Part shown: positions 30,099 through 38,108 of the stretch, in pieces
How positions within the stretch are numbered: the first letter of the stretch is position 1
How the letters are laid out: the number at the start of each line of letters is the position of its first letter
Source of the DNA: Jannaschia rubra
Lineage (GTDB): Bacteria; Pseudomonadota; Alphaproteobacteria; Rhodobacterales; Rhodobacteraceae
Length of the DNA stretch: 64,000 nt
Direction of reading: 5' to 3'
Assembly (NCBI RefSeq): GCF_001403735.1
Contig: NZ_CXPG01000009.1
Span: 62,001 to 126,000 of the forward strand
The notes under the pieces: model-generated
The model's input: only the letters and a program-made list of their open reading frames with translations
Told to the model about the DNA's origin: nothing
The model's database searches: none
Made by a program: the position numbers and the translations under genes

Positions 30099-30878
30099 AT
30101 GGTCCAACTGACCCTTCCCAAGAACTCCCGCATCACCGTGGGCAAGACCTGGCCCAAGCCCGAGGGCGCCAACAACCTTCGCAAGTTCCAGATCTATCGC
30201 TGGAACCCGGAGGACGGGCAGAACCCGCGTCTCGACACCTACTGGGTCGATCTGGACACCTGCGGCCCGATGATCCTGGACGCCCTGATCAAGATCAAGA
30301 ACGAGATAGACCCGACGCTGACCTTCCGCCGCTCCTGCCGCGAGGGAATCTGCGGGTCGTGCGCGATGAACATCGACGGCGTGAACACGCTGGCCTGCAC
30401 CTGGGGCATCGACGACGTGAAGGGCGACGTGAAGATCTATCCGTTGCCGCACATGCCGGTCATCAAGGACCTGATCCCCGACCTCACGCACTTCTACGCC
30501 CAGCACGCCAGCGTCATGCCCTGGCTTGAGACGAAGTCGAACACGCCGGCGAAGGAATGGCGCCAGTCGATCGAAGACCGCGAAAAGCTCGACGGACTTT
30601 ACGAATGCATCATGTGTGCGTCCTGCTCGACGGCCTGCCCGTCCTACTGGTGGAACGGCGACCGCTACCTTGGTCCGGCCGCGTTGCTGCATGCCTACCG
30701 ATGGATCATCGACTCCCGCGACGAGGCGACGGGCGAGCGGCTGGACGATCTTGAAGACCCTTTCAAGCTATACCGCTGCCACACCATCATGAACTGTACC
30801 AAGACCTGCCCCAAGGGGCTGAACCCGGCCAAGGCCATCGCCAACATCAAGAAGATGATGGTCGAACGTCAGCTTTGA
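30099..30878 (+). CDS. sdhB: Succinate dehydrogenase iron-sulfur subunit
   Basis: 259 residues. The plant-type ferredoxin domain binds the 2Fe-2S cluster ([22 protein letters not shown]). The C-terminal domain binds the 4Fe-4S ([17 protein letters not shown]) and 3Fe-4S clusters ([21 protein letters not shown]). It carries electrons from SdhA to quinone. It stands 66 bases after the sulfotransferase gene, preceded by CGAGGAGG, and may also be served by a promoter in that gap. Confidence 0.98.
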   Translation: MVQLTLPKNSRITVGKTWPKPEGANNLRKFQIYRWNPEDGQNPRLDTYWVDLDTCGPMILDALIKIKNEIDPTLTFRRSCREGICGSCAMNIDGVNTLACTWGIDDVKGDVKIYPLPHMPVIKDLIPDLTHFYAQHASVMPWLETKSNTPAKEWRQSIEDREKLDGLYECIMCASCSTACPSYWWNGDRYLGPAALLHAYRWIIDSRDEATGERLDDLEDPFKLYRCHTIMNCTKTCPKGLNPAKAIANIKKMMVERQL

Positions 30879-30946
30879 CGGACCATGCGCCCGGCGGGTG
30901 GCAGCCATGCGTCATCCGCCGGTGTGCTGCGCTGCGGCAACGCCTA

Positions 30947-30964
30947 TGTTACGTGCACGTAACA
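30947..30964. promoter_or_regulatory. Perfect 18-base palindrome upstream of a small gene
   Basis: TGTTACGTG followed directly by CACGTAACA, a perfect 9+9 dyad. It lies 68 bases after sdhB and 23 bases before the ATG at 30988. The size and symmetry fit an operator for a dimeric regulator; no regulator is assigned. Confidence 0.65.
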
Positions 30965-30987
30965 AGACGGACATGGGAACGACCACA

Positions 30988-31125
30988 ATGAGCGAAGTCA
31001 ATCAAGCCACGGATAGTGCGGCGCAAAAGGCTCTCGACGCGCTGAACCAAGCCTGGGAATACTACTCGGCGGAGCCCGAGCCGGCCACCGACGACGACAC
31101 CAACGACTATCCCATCGCAGCCTGA
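30988..31125 (+). CDS. 45-residue protein downstream of sdhB
   Basis: 45 residues from the ATG at 30988 (an in-frame ATG at 30973 would add five). It begins MSEVNQATDSAAQKALDALNQAWEYYS, a predicted amphipathic helix, and ends in an acidic tail (ATDDDTNDYPIAA). There is no signal peptide or membrane segment. It has its own upstream palindrome, which argues for regulated expression apart from sdhB. The family is unknown and it could be missed by gene finders. The helix-plus-acidic-tail layout suggests a protein-binding regulator (inference). Confidence 0.6.
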   Translation: MSEVNQATDSAAQKALDALNQAWEYYSAEPEPATDDDTNDYPIAA

Positions 31126-31253
31126 TCGCCGCGCCTGCAAAACCCGCCCCGCCGTTCGCGGCGTGACGACGACGTGAAACGCCCCACCGCCGGTGCACGG
31201 CATCGACGGATCGGGGCCATCGCGCTACACTCCTCGATCAAAGGAGTGCCGGA

Positions 31254-31838
31254 ATGACCAGATCCCTGATCCTCGCCCTTGTCTTGATGCCCGGTGCCGG
31301 TGCGGCCTTGGCTGAGCCCGCGCGCTATGAGCTCGACCCTGCGCATACCGTCGTCTCCTTCATGGTGGACCACGTCGGCTATTCACAGGTTCTGGGCATC
31401 TTCGGCGAGGTCTCGGGCGGCTTCACCTGGGATGACGAGACACGCGAATTGAGCGACGTCGAGATCACGGTCGAGACCGCCAGCGTCGACACCTTCGACG
31501 ACGCCCGCGATGAGCACGTCCAAAAGGGCGATTTCCTCGCCGTCGCCGATCACCCCGCCATGACCTTCACCGCCGACGGCGGCACGCCCACCGGCGAGAC
31601 GACCGGCACCGTGACGGGCGATCTGACCCTGCTCGGCCTGACGCACCCCTTGACGCTCGACGTCACGCTCAACAAGGCCGAGGTCTATCCCTTCGGGCAC
31701 CAGAAGTTCACGCTGGGCCTCTCGGCCTCCGGCAGCCTGATGCGTTCGGACTGGGGGATGGACTACGGGGTGGCCAACGGGCTGGTGGGCGACGAGGTGG
31801 CGATCACCATCTCGACCGAAGCAATCCGGCAGGACTAG
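31254..31838 (+). CDS. YceI-family periplasmic protein
   Basis: 194 residues with a signal peptide (MTRSLILALVLMPGAGAALA). The mature protein shows the YceI lipocalin-like barrel: ARYELDPAHTVVSFMVDHVGYSQVLGIFGEVSG, then VETASVDTFDDARDEHVQKGDFLAVADHPAMTF and LTLLGLTHPLTLDVTLNKAEVYPF. Such proteins bind polyisoprenoids. An AAAGGAG ribosome site precedes it. Its stop codon overlaps that of the convergent ABC permease in the shared tetramer CTAG (31835-31838). Confidence 0.92.
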   Translation: MTRSLILALVLMPGAGAALAEPARYELDPAHTVVSFMVDHVGYSQVLGIFGEVSGGFTWDDETRELSDVEITVETASVDTFDDARDEHVQKGDFLAVADHPAMTFTADGGTPTGETTGTVTGDLTLLGLTHPLTLDVTLNKAEVYPFGHQKFTLGLSASGSLMRSDWGMDYGVANGLVGDEVAITISTEAIRQD

Positions 31839-32665
31839 CCCTTCACCGCCCCGTCGATCAGGGCCGAGACGATTATTCGTTGCAACGCGACGAAGACCGC
31901 CACCGCCGGGATCACCGCGACGATGCAGGCGGCAGCCAGGATCTGCGTCGTCGACGCGCTGGTGGAACCGGCGAAGTTGAAGATCGCTACCGAAATCGGC
32001 CAGTTCGCATCGCTCTCCAGCAGGATGAAGGGCACGAGGAACTGCGACCAGTTCATGATCATCGTCAAAATGAAGGCCGAGGCGAGGCCGGGGGCTGCCA
32101 GCGGCAGGGTGATCCGCGTGAGGATCTGCGCGCGCGACGCGCCGTCGATGGCGGCCACCTCCTCGATCTCGATGGGGATGGCGTCGAAGCTTGCCTTCAG
32201 AAGCCAGACTGACAAGGGCAGGCCAATGGCGCCATAGACGGCGATCACGGCGAGGTCGGTGTCCAGAAGGCCGATCCGGTCGATCCATGCGTAGAGCGGA
32301 ATGAGGATGACCAGGGGCGACACCATCTGCACCGCGAGGATACCCAGCATCACCGCCGGTTTCGCGCGGAAGTCGATGCGCGAACAGGCGTATCCCGCAG
32401 GCACCGCCAGCACGACGGCCAACGCAGCGCCCGATGCCGCCAGCTTGACCCCATTCCACAAGTAGATGGCAAAGGCCGGGTCGCGCAGGATGGTGGCGAA
32501 GTTGCCCCACGTCGGCGCCTCGGGGATCAGGCGGGAAGCACCCAGATAGACCTCCGCCGGGGTGCGCAGCGACAGGCTCAGCAACCAGACGAAGGGCGCG
32601 GCGAAGAAGACGGCGACCAGTGCCGCGCCCATGTAAGTCAGCGCATCGCCGGCCCTTCCGGTCAT
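31835..32665 (-). CDS. Carbohydrate ABC transporter permease (MalG-like)
   Basis: 276 residues from the ATG at 32665. It has six membrane helices and the permease EAA loop (EIEEVAAIDGASRAQILTRITLPLAAPGLASAFI), which docks the ATPase. It belongs to the MalG/carbohydrate uptake 1 family by its N-terminal FVWLLSLSLRTPAEVY and NWSQFLVPFILL motifs. It overlaps the partner permease by ATGA. The substrate is unknown, probably a sugar or polyol. No ATP-binding subunit gene lies in this cluster. Confidence 0.92.
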   Translation of the reverse strand: MTGRAGDALTYMGAALVAVFFAAPFVWLLSLSLRTPAEVYLGASRLIPEAPTWGNFATILRDPAFAIYLWNGVKLAASGAALAVVLAVPAGYACSRIDFRAKPAVMLGILAVQMVSPLVILIPLYAWIDRIGLLDTDLAVIAVYGAIGLPLSVWLLKASFDAIPIEIEEVAAIDGASRAQILTRITLPLAAPGLASAFILTMIMNWSQFLVPFILLESDANWPISVAIFNFAGSTSASTTQILAAACIVAVIPAVAVFVALQRIIVSALIDGAVKG

Positions 32666-33558
32666 GCCCGCATGTCCCGCCGCCCCAGCGTCACCCAAAG
32701 CACCAGCGCCAGCGCCATGGCGAGCGCGAACAGCAGGATCGCCAGCGCGCTGCCCCCGGCCAGGTCGAGGTTGTAGAAGACGGTGTTGAAGGTGAAGAGC
32801 GCCAGCACCTCCGTTGCCCGACCCGGGCCGCCCCCGGTCAGGGCCAGGATCGCGTCGAAGGTGTTGAGGGTCTGCACCGTCACCAGCACCGAATTGACCA
32901 GCACCGCACCGCGCAACAGGGGCAAGGTGATGCGCGTCAGCACGGTGAAGGCGCGCGCACCGTCCACCTCGGCCGCCTCGTAGATCACGGGGTCGATGGC
33001 CCGCAGCGCGGCATAGAAGACGATCATGGAAAACGCCGCCCCCTGCCAGGTGTTCGCGATCACCGCCGAGACCAGCGCCATCTGCGGGTCCGAGAGCCAG
33101 GCCACCGGCCCCAGCCCCACACTTCCGAGCAGACTGTTGAGCCCGCCGTAGGGCGCCTCCGAGAACAGGATCTGCCAGATCAGACCGTTGGCGATGCCCG
33201 GCACGACCCACGCCGCCAGCACCAGCGTCCGGAGCGCCGTCATCCCGCGCAGTCCCCGGCGCTCCCCCCGCACGATCAGGAGCGCGATGGCAAGCCCCAC
33301 CCCCTGCAACGCGATGACGCTGGCCAGCGTAAACAGGGCAGTCGTGCCAAGCACCTGCGGCAGGGCCGGGTTCGACAGGACGGCCGCGACCGCGCGCGTG
33401 GAGACTTCGGTCGCGGGCCGGATCAGCGTCGCGTCGCTGAACGCCAGCCGCAGCACGTCAAGGACGGGAACCGCGTAGAACAGTGCCAGCATCGCCAGCG
33501 CGGGCATCAGCCAGGGCAGGGCCGGGGCGTCGCCCGGCGTGGGGCTGGCCCGCCTCAA
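32662..33558 (-). CDS. Carbohydrate ABC transporter permease (MalF-like)
   Basis: 298 residues if started at the TTG at 33558, which overlaps the stop of the binding-protein gene (TTGA) and keeps the N-terminal part of the first helix (PALPWLMPALAMLALFYAVPVLDVL). An ATG at 33507 would truncate it. Six helices are predicted, with the EAA loop YEAAEVDGARAFTVLTRITLPLLRGAVLV and the family motif LTGGGPGRATEVLALFTFNTVFY. It works with the neighbouring permease to form the channel. Confidence 0.9.
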   Translation of the reverse strand: MRRASPTPGDAPALPWLMPALAMLALFYAVPVLDVLRLAFSDATLIRPATEVSTRAVAAVLSNPALPQVLGTTALFTLASVIALQGVGLAIALLIVRGERRGLRGMTALRTLVLAAWVVPGIANGLIWQILFSEAPYGGLNSLLGSVGLGPVAWLSDPQMALVSAVIANTWQGAAFSMIVFYAALRAIDPVIYEAAEVDGARAFTVLTRITLPLLRGAVLVNSVLVTVQTLNTFDAILALTGGGPGRATEVLALFTFNTVFYNLDLAGGSALAILLFALAMALALVLWVTLGRRDMRA

Positions 33559-34844
33559 CGGCGGTCGTAGGCCGCCTGCACGGCGGTGGCGGCGGCGTCC
33601 AGCGCCTCCTCCGGGGTCGCGCTGCCCGACAGGACGTCGCCCAGCATGATCTGGATCTGGTTGCTGATCTCGGGATAGATCGCCGCCCCCGGACGTGCCC
33701 GGCCGTTCTCCAATGCCGCGGCGAACAGGTCGTATTCGGGCCCGGCATAGACGTCGTAGTCGTCGTAGATGCCCGCCGAGGTGGGCAGAAGCCCCTGCAA
33801 CGCATTGCCCGCGCCCGCATAGATGTCGCGCGCGATCAGGGCGCACATCTCTATCTTCTCGGGGTCGTCGCTCAGCGCGCCGATGGACCAGCCGCCCGCG
33901 CCGGTCGCGCGCTGATCCGCCGTCGGGCCGGGCAGTTCCGACACCTCCCAGGCGGCGAAATCTTCGGGCGGCAGGGTCTGGCGCAACTGTCCGTATTGCC
34001 AGTTTCCGCCCACGAACATCGCGGCCGATCCGGCGGCCGCGGCGGCGTTGAAGGCGTCGTAGTCGGTGATCGCCGTTACCCGCGACGGCGCCGCACCGCT
34101 GTCCACCAGTCCCTTCACATACTCCAGCGCGATCAGCATCCGCGCTCGGTTGTCTCCTTCGGCGAAGACCGGCGCGCCGGCGTCATCGACCAGCCGCCCG
34201 CCCTGCGCCCAGAAATTCGCCAGCCAGTCGAAGGCCGTGCCTTCCCAACGGCCGCCGTTGAACAGGAAGCCCTCGCTGCCCTGCCCGGCCGCCGCCAGCC
34301 CGGCGGCTTGCGCCTCCTCCCAGGTTTGCGGCGCTTCGGGCACCAACCGCGTGTCGCGGTAGAGGACGCGCAGGTCCGTGAACCACCACCAGGCCAGCAC
34401 GTTGCCCTCGGCGTCGATCACCGCGTCGCGAACATAGGGAAACAGGTCGTCCACGGCCGCCGCGTCGAAGACCGCGTTCATCGGCTGCAACACGCCGGTG
34501 TCGCGGAACAGCGCGATCTGGCTGCTATCGATCATGGCGCAATCGGGCCCACGCCCGGCCTGCGTCTGCTGAAGCAGGCGCGCCTGTTCCTGCCCGATGT
34601 TGCCGGTCGACAGCTGCGTGTCGATCCGCCAGCCGGGATGCGCCTCGATGAAATCGGTGAACAGCGCCTCGAACCCCTCGCGCGTCGCCGGGTCGGAACT
34701 GTAGAGGTCGAACGCCGTCAGGCGGAAGCTCAGCGACTTCTCCGCATCCTCCGGGCCGACGCGGTTGCGGGTGATGAGGTCCTGCGCCACGGCGGGCAGG
34801 GCGGGCGTCAGCGCGACCAGCGCGGCGAGGATCGGTCGGATCAT
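33555..34844 (-). CDS. Extracellular sugar-type solute-binding protein of ABC importer
   Basis: 429 residues with signal peptide MIRPILAALVALTPALPAVA. It is of the MalE/UgpB-like family 1 type: EGFEALFTDFIEAHPGWRIDTQLSTGNIGQEQARLLQQ, CAMIDSSQIALFRDTGVLQPMN, WWWFTDLRVLYRDTRLV, WEEAQAAGLAAAGQG, and AMFVGGNWQYGQLRQTL. It should bind a carbohydrate in the periplasm; the tryptophan-rich WWWF segment is typical of sugar stacking. It is the first gene of a three-gene operon. Confidence 0.92.
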   Translation of the reverse strand: MIRPILAALVALTPALPAVAQDLITRNRVGPEDAEKSLSFRLTAFDLYSSDPATREGFEALFTDFIEAHPGWRIDTQLSTGNIGQEQARLLQQTQAGRGPDCAMIDSSQIALFRDTGVLQPMNAVFDAAAVDDLFPYVRDAVIDAEGNVLAWWWFTDLRVLYRDTRLVPEAPQTWEEAQAAGLAAAGQGSEGFLFNGGRWEGTAFDWLANFWAQGGRLVDDAGAPVFAEGDNRARMLIALEYVKGLVDSGAAPSRVTAITDYDAFNAAAAAGSAAMFVGGNWQYGQLRQTLPPEDFAAWEVSELPGPTADQRATGAGGWSIGALSDDPEKIEMCALIARDIYAGAGNALQGLLPTSAGIYDDYDVYAGPEYDLFAAALENGRARPGAAIYPEISNQIQIMLGDVLSGSATPEEALDAAATAVQAAYDRR

Positions 34845-34904
34845 GGGCAACCTCCGGGGTTCAGGCAATGATAGGCGCAGGATATTCCCTGCCAAGGGGC
34901 CACC

Positions 34905-36482
34905 TCATCCGGCATCCTCGAACTCTGTGGCGAAGACGGCGCGCATCGCGTCCATCCGCTGCGCCGGGCGGTCTGGCGAGGGGATCATGCCTGGGCCGAA
35001 GATGTTGTCCGGCAAGCGGTCGAGCAGTGCCGCGTCGCGCGACATGACATGGATCGGAACGTCGGCCGTCGCGTCGGGCCCGGTCAGAAGCTGCGCCGGC
35101 TGGTGGTCGCCCAGCACCACGATCAGCGCGTCCTCCGGCTGTCGCGCAACCCACTGGCCGATGACCTCCAGGCTGTAGTCGAGCGCGAGCGCATATTGCG
35201 TGCGGATGCGGTCCGGGTCGGCCCAGACCTCGCGCGGTGTGTCGCCGTCGCGGTGGCTGCCGTCGAAGACCGATCCGTCGCCGATCTCCTCCCACGGCAG
35301 GATGCGGGGCAGGGGGGTCCAGGGCGCGTGCGAGGTGATGAGCGCGGCCTCCACCATTACCCGCTCCGTGCCGCGCAGCCGGTCGTCGAGCGCCGTCAAT
35401 GTATACTGGTCCGGCATCGTGACCCATTCGAAGGGCTGCCCGCGATAGCCCAGCCCGGCCGCGTCCAGCGTCACGTCGTATCCGAACCAGGCGGCCTCGG
35501 GCCAGTCGAGCGTGATCGCGGGCATCACCGCCCCCGTCCGCCAGCCCGCTTGGCCGAACAGCCGGTTGAGCGATCGACGCTCCGACGTCATCAGCCGGTC
35601 GTAGCGCGCCTGCCCGTCCACCCAGAGCCCCGACAGGAAGGTGCCGTGGTTCAGCCAGCTCTGCCCCCCGCGCGAGGCCGCCGTGAGCCAGCCACTCCGC
35701 GCGTGCCAGCCCGCCTCCGCCAGCCGCGCCTCGACGGCACGCAGCCGGTCCTGCGCGGCAGGAGCAAAGGGCGCATCCTCGACAAAGGACCGGCCGTAGG
35801 ATTCCACGAAAACCACGATGACGTCGCGCCCGCGCAGCGCCGCGAACCCCGGCTGGCCCACGTCGTCCTGCGGCAACTCAGCCGCGAAGGCGCGCAGGTC
35901 GCGAACGGCGTCGGTCATGCGGCCCAGGCGCCGGGCCGTCTCGGGTATCAGGTCGGCCGTGACGGGCGCGCGGGGCACCGCAAGGCCGGCCAACCCCGCA
36001 ACCAGCAGCAGCGCCGACACCGCCACCGCAGCCCGCCTCGCCACGCCGCGCAGCCGCACCAGCGCCGAGAGCGCCCACCACAGAGCCGCCGCGACCGCCC
36101 CGACCGCCAACACGGCCGCCGCGATCAGCGCGAGCGCCTGCGCCCGGCCGATGCTGCTGGACAACAGGTCCCAACCCGATACCAGCAGATGCAGGTCCAG
36201 CGCGGGGTTGAACGGGCGGCTGAAGGCCTGGAAGGTGCCGATGTCCGCGATCCGCAGGATCAGAACCCCCGTGGCTCCCGTGACGACCGCCGCCCGCAGC
36301 CACCAGGCGCGCAGGATCAGGAGCGCAAGAAGGATGATCGGAAGTTCGATGGGCAGCAGAAGGAAGGTCCCGATCCCCATGTCCCTTGGCCGGCCCGGAA
36401 ACCGCAGCACCGCTTGCAACAGGACCACGGCGAGCACGGCACCCGCCCAGAGGCGCGGCGGGGTGCGGGGCGATGGCGTCAT
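34905..36482 (-). CDS. LTA-synthase-like sulfatase-fold phosphotransferase
   Basis: 525 residues. Four or five N-terminal membrane helices (residues about 12-170) are followed by a periplasmic alkaline-phosphatase/sulfatase-fold domain: GRDVIVVFVESYGRSFVED (metal site), SRGGQSWLNHGTFLSGLW (nucleophile serine region), ALITSHAPWTPLPRILPW, and IVVLGDHQPAQLLTG (metal-binding DH). This is the layout of LtaS/OpgB/CgmB-type enzymes that move phosphoglycerol or phosphoethanolamine from a phospholipid to a glycan or lipid. The acceptor is unknown. Its start codon region overlaps that of the divergent UPF0104 gene. Confidence 0.83.
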   Translation of the reverse strand: MTPSPRTPPRLWAGAVLAVVLLQAVLRFPGRPRDMGIGTFLLLPIELPIILLALLILRAWWLRAAVVTGATGVLILRIADIGTFQAFSRPFNPALDLHLLVSGWDLLSSSIGRAQALALIAAAVLAVGAVAAALWWALSALVRLRGVARRAAVAVSALLLVAGLAGLAVPRAPVTADLIPETARRLGRMTDAVRDLRAFAAELPQDDVGQPGFAALRGRDVIVVFVESYGRSFVEDAPFAPAAQDRLRAVEARLAEAGWHARSGWLTAASRGGQSWLNHGTFLSGLWVDGQARYDRLMTSERRSLNRLFGQAGWRTGAVMPAITLDWPEAAWFGYDVTLDAAGLGYRGQPFEWVTMPDQYTLTALDDRLRGTERVMVEAALITSHAPWTPLPRILPWEEIGDGSVFDGSHRDGDTPREVWADPDRIRTQYALALDYSLEVIGQWVARQPEDALIVVLGDHQPAQLLTGPDATADVPIHVMSRDAALLDRLPDNIFGPGMIPSPDRPAQRMDAMRAVFATEFEDAG

Positions 36483-37372
36483 ATAGGGGTTCCTTCCTGT
36501 CCGGGCGGATCGGGGCCGCGCTGCGCCTGACCCTGTCTGTCGCGGTTCTGGCCTTGCTCTGGGTCTGGCTGGACGGCGCGACGATACTCCGCCGTCTCGT
36601 CGCGGCGCAACCGGGATGGGTCGCACTGGCGATCCTTGGGGTACAGGCGCAGACCATCGCTTCGGCCTGGCGTTGGCGGCTGACGGCAGAGGCCCTCGGC
36701 CGTCCGCTGAGGATGGGGCGGGCGGTGCGCGAGTACTACGTCGCGGGGCTTCTCAACATGACGCTGCCGGGTGGGGTCGCCGGCGATGCCGCGCGCATCG
36801 CACGGGGTCGGGACGCCGACGGCTGGCGCGCCGCCGCCGCCCCGGTCGTGGTGGAGCGTCTGGCGGGCCAGATCGCCATGTGGCTGCTCGCGTCGCTGGG
36901 CCTCGCCCTGTCGCCGCTCATGCTGGGCGCGCCGGTGTGGGTCGCTGTCGCCGGGGCGGTCGCGGCGGCAGGCGGCGCGGGCGGTGCCGTCCTTGGCGCG
37001 CGCCGCGCCGGGGGCGGGGTGCGGGGCCTGCTGCATCGGGCCTGGGTGGCCGACGGCGCGTGGCGGGCGCAGGTCGTCCTGTCGCCTGCCATCGCGGCCA
37101 GTTACGTCGCAGTTTTCATCCTCTGCGCCCGTGCCCTGGGGCATGAGCTGCCCCTGGGAGCGGCACTGACGGTCGTGCCGCTGACGCTCCTGGCGATGAC
37201 CCTGCCGCTCTCGGTCGGCGGCTGGGGCCTGAGGGAGGGGGCGGCGGCGGCGCTCTGGCCGCTCGCCGGGCTCATGGCTGCGGACGGGGTCGCGGCGGCG
37301 GCGCTCTATGGACTGGTGTGCCTTGCGGGGGCGCTGCCGGGCGCGATGTTCCTGTGGTCGCGGCCCGCCTGA
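36473..37372 (+). CDS. Lysylphosphatidylglycerol synthase TM-region protein (UPF0104)
   Basis: 299 residues from the ATG at 36473. It is all membrane helices with the UPF0104 motifs YYVAGLLNMTLPGGVAGDAARIARG, VVVERLAGQIAMWLL and LTLLAMTLPLSVGGWGLREGAAAAL. These correspond to the flippase-like half of MprF without the catalytic domain. Members probably move lipids across the inner membrane. It is divergent from the LtaS-like gene with a 10-base overlap of the 5' coding ends, and its 3' end overlaps the next gene on the other strand by 101 bases. Confidence 0.85.
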   Translation: MASYRGSFLSGRIGAALRLTLSVAVLALLWVWLDGATILRRLVAAQPGWVALAILGVQAQTIASAWRWRLTAEALGRPLRMGRAVREYYVAGLLNMTLPGGVAGDAARIARGRDADGWRAAAAPVVVERLAGQIAMWLLASLGLALSPLMLGAPVWVAVAGAVAAAGGAGGAVLGARRAGGGVRGLLHRAWVADGAWRAQVVLSPAIAASYVAVFILCARALGHELPLGAALTVVPLTLLAMTLPLSVGGWGLREGAAAALWPLAGLMAADGVAAAALYGLVCLAGALPGAMFLWSRPA

Positions 37373-38060
37373 GCCACAGGATGTCGCGCCCGAAGGACCA
37401 GGCCAGCGTCGCTACAGCCGCGCCCCCCAGCCAGAACGCCCATTCCTGCGGCAAGCCGGGCACGAACAACAGGCAGAGCGTCGCGATCTGCTGCACGCAG
37501 ACGGCCTTGCGCGCCCAGGACGGCGGCAGATCGCGCGTCAGCGAAGGGACGATCCGCCCTGCCAGGACGAAGGCATAGCGCGGCAGGCCGAGGAGCAGGA
37601 CCCACGCCCCCATCCCCTGCGTCCGCCACAGAAGCAGCGTCAGCACCAGCGCGAATGCCGCATCAACCTCCATGTCGAAACGCGCGCCGAACCGCGAGGC
37701 GAGGCCCGTGCGCCGCGCCAGCGTCCCGTCCACCCCGTCGAGCGCCAGAAGCGCCGCGACCGCCGCCACCAGCGGCCAGCCGTCGAACGGACCGCCCGGC
37801 CCGTGCAGCGTGGCAGCCGCCAGTACGGCCACGCCCGCCGCCCGCAGCGTCGTGACGCCGTTGGCCGCGCCGAACCGCCGATGGGGGTGGTACGCTGGCA
37901 GGAACGTCCGAACCGCTGCCATGACCCCGCCCCATAGCATCCCGGCCATCACCGCGCCCGAGACACCGCCCGCCACGAACCAACCGCAGAGGATCACCGC
38001 GGGCGCCAGAGCGAGCGCCATGCGACGCGCACCGGCTGAGGGATGATAGGAGACGGACAT
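37272..38060 (-). CDS. CDP-alcohol phosphatidyltransferase (canonical motif)
   Basis: 262 residues from the ATG at 38060. It has several membrane helices and the complete family signature, starting LALDGVDGTLARRTG and continuing through SRFGARFDMEVD (D-x2-DG-x2-AR-x8-G-x3-D-x3-D). It would transfer phosphatidyl or phosphoalcohol between a CDP-activated donor and an alcohol; the substrate cannot be told from the motif. The arginine/proline-rich C-terminal tail (about 40 residues) corresponds to the part that overlaps the convergent gene and may be poorly conserved. The start codon sits in a 16-base palindrome. Confidence 0.85.
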   Translation of the reverse strand: MSVSYHPSAGARRMALALAPAVILCGWFVAGGVSGAVMAGMLWGGVMAAVRTFLPAYHPHRRFGAANGVTTLRAAGVAVLAAATLHGPGGPFDGWPLVAAVAALLALDGVDGTLARRTGLASRFGARFDMEVDAAFALVLTLLLWRTQGMGAWVLLLGLPRYAFVLAGRIVPSLTRDLPPSWARKAVCVQQIATLCLLFVPGLPQEWAFWLGGAAVATLAWSFGRDILWLRRAATTGTSRPAAPPQGTPVHRAPPPRPRPQP

Positions 38061-38067
38061 GTCCGTC
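38052..38067. promoter_or_regulatory. Perfect palindrome centred on a start codon
   Basis: GACGGACA followed by TGTCCGTC, a perfect 8+8 dyad that includes the ATG of the CDP-alcohol phosphatidyltransferase at 38060. It could be an operator or an mRNA hairpin hiding the start. Confidence 0.45.
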
Positions 38068-38108
38068 AATATTGTGAACGGGTCCGCCCCGGCAAGGGGG
38101 CAGCGCGG

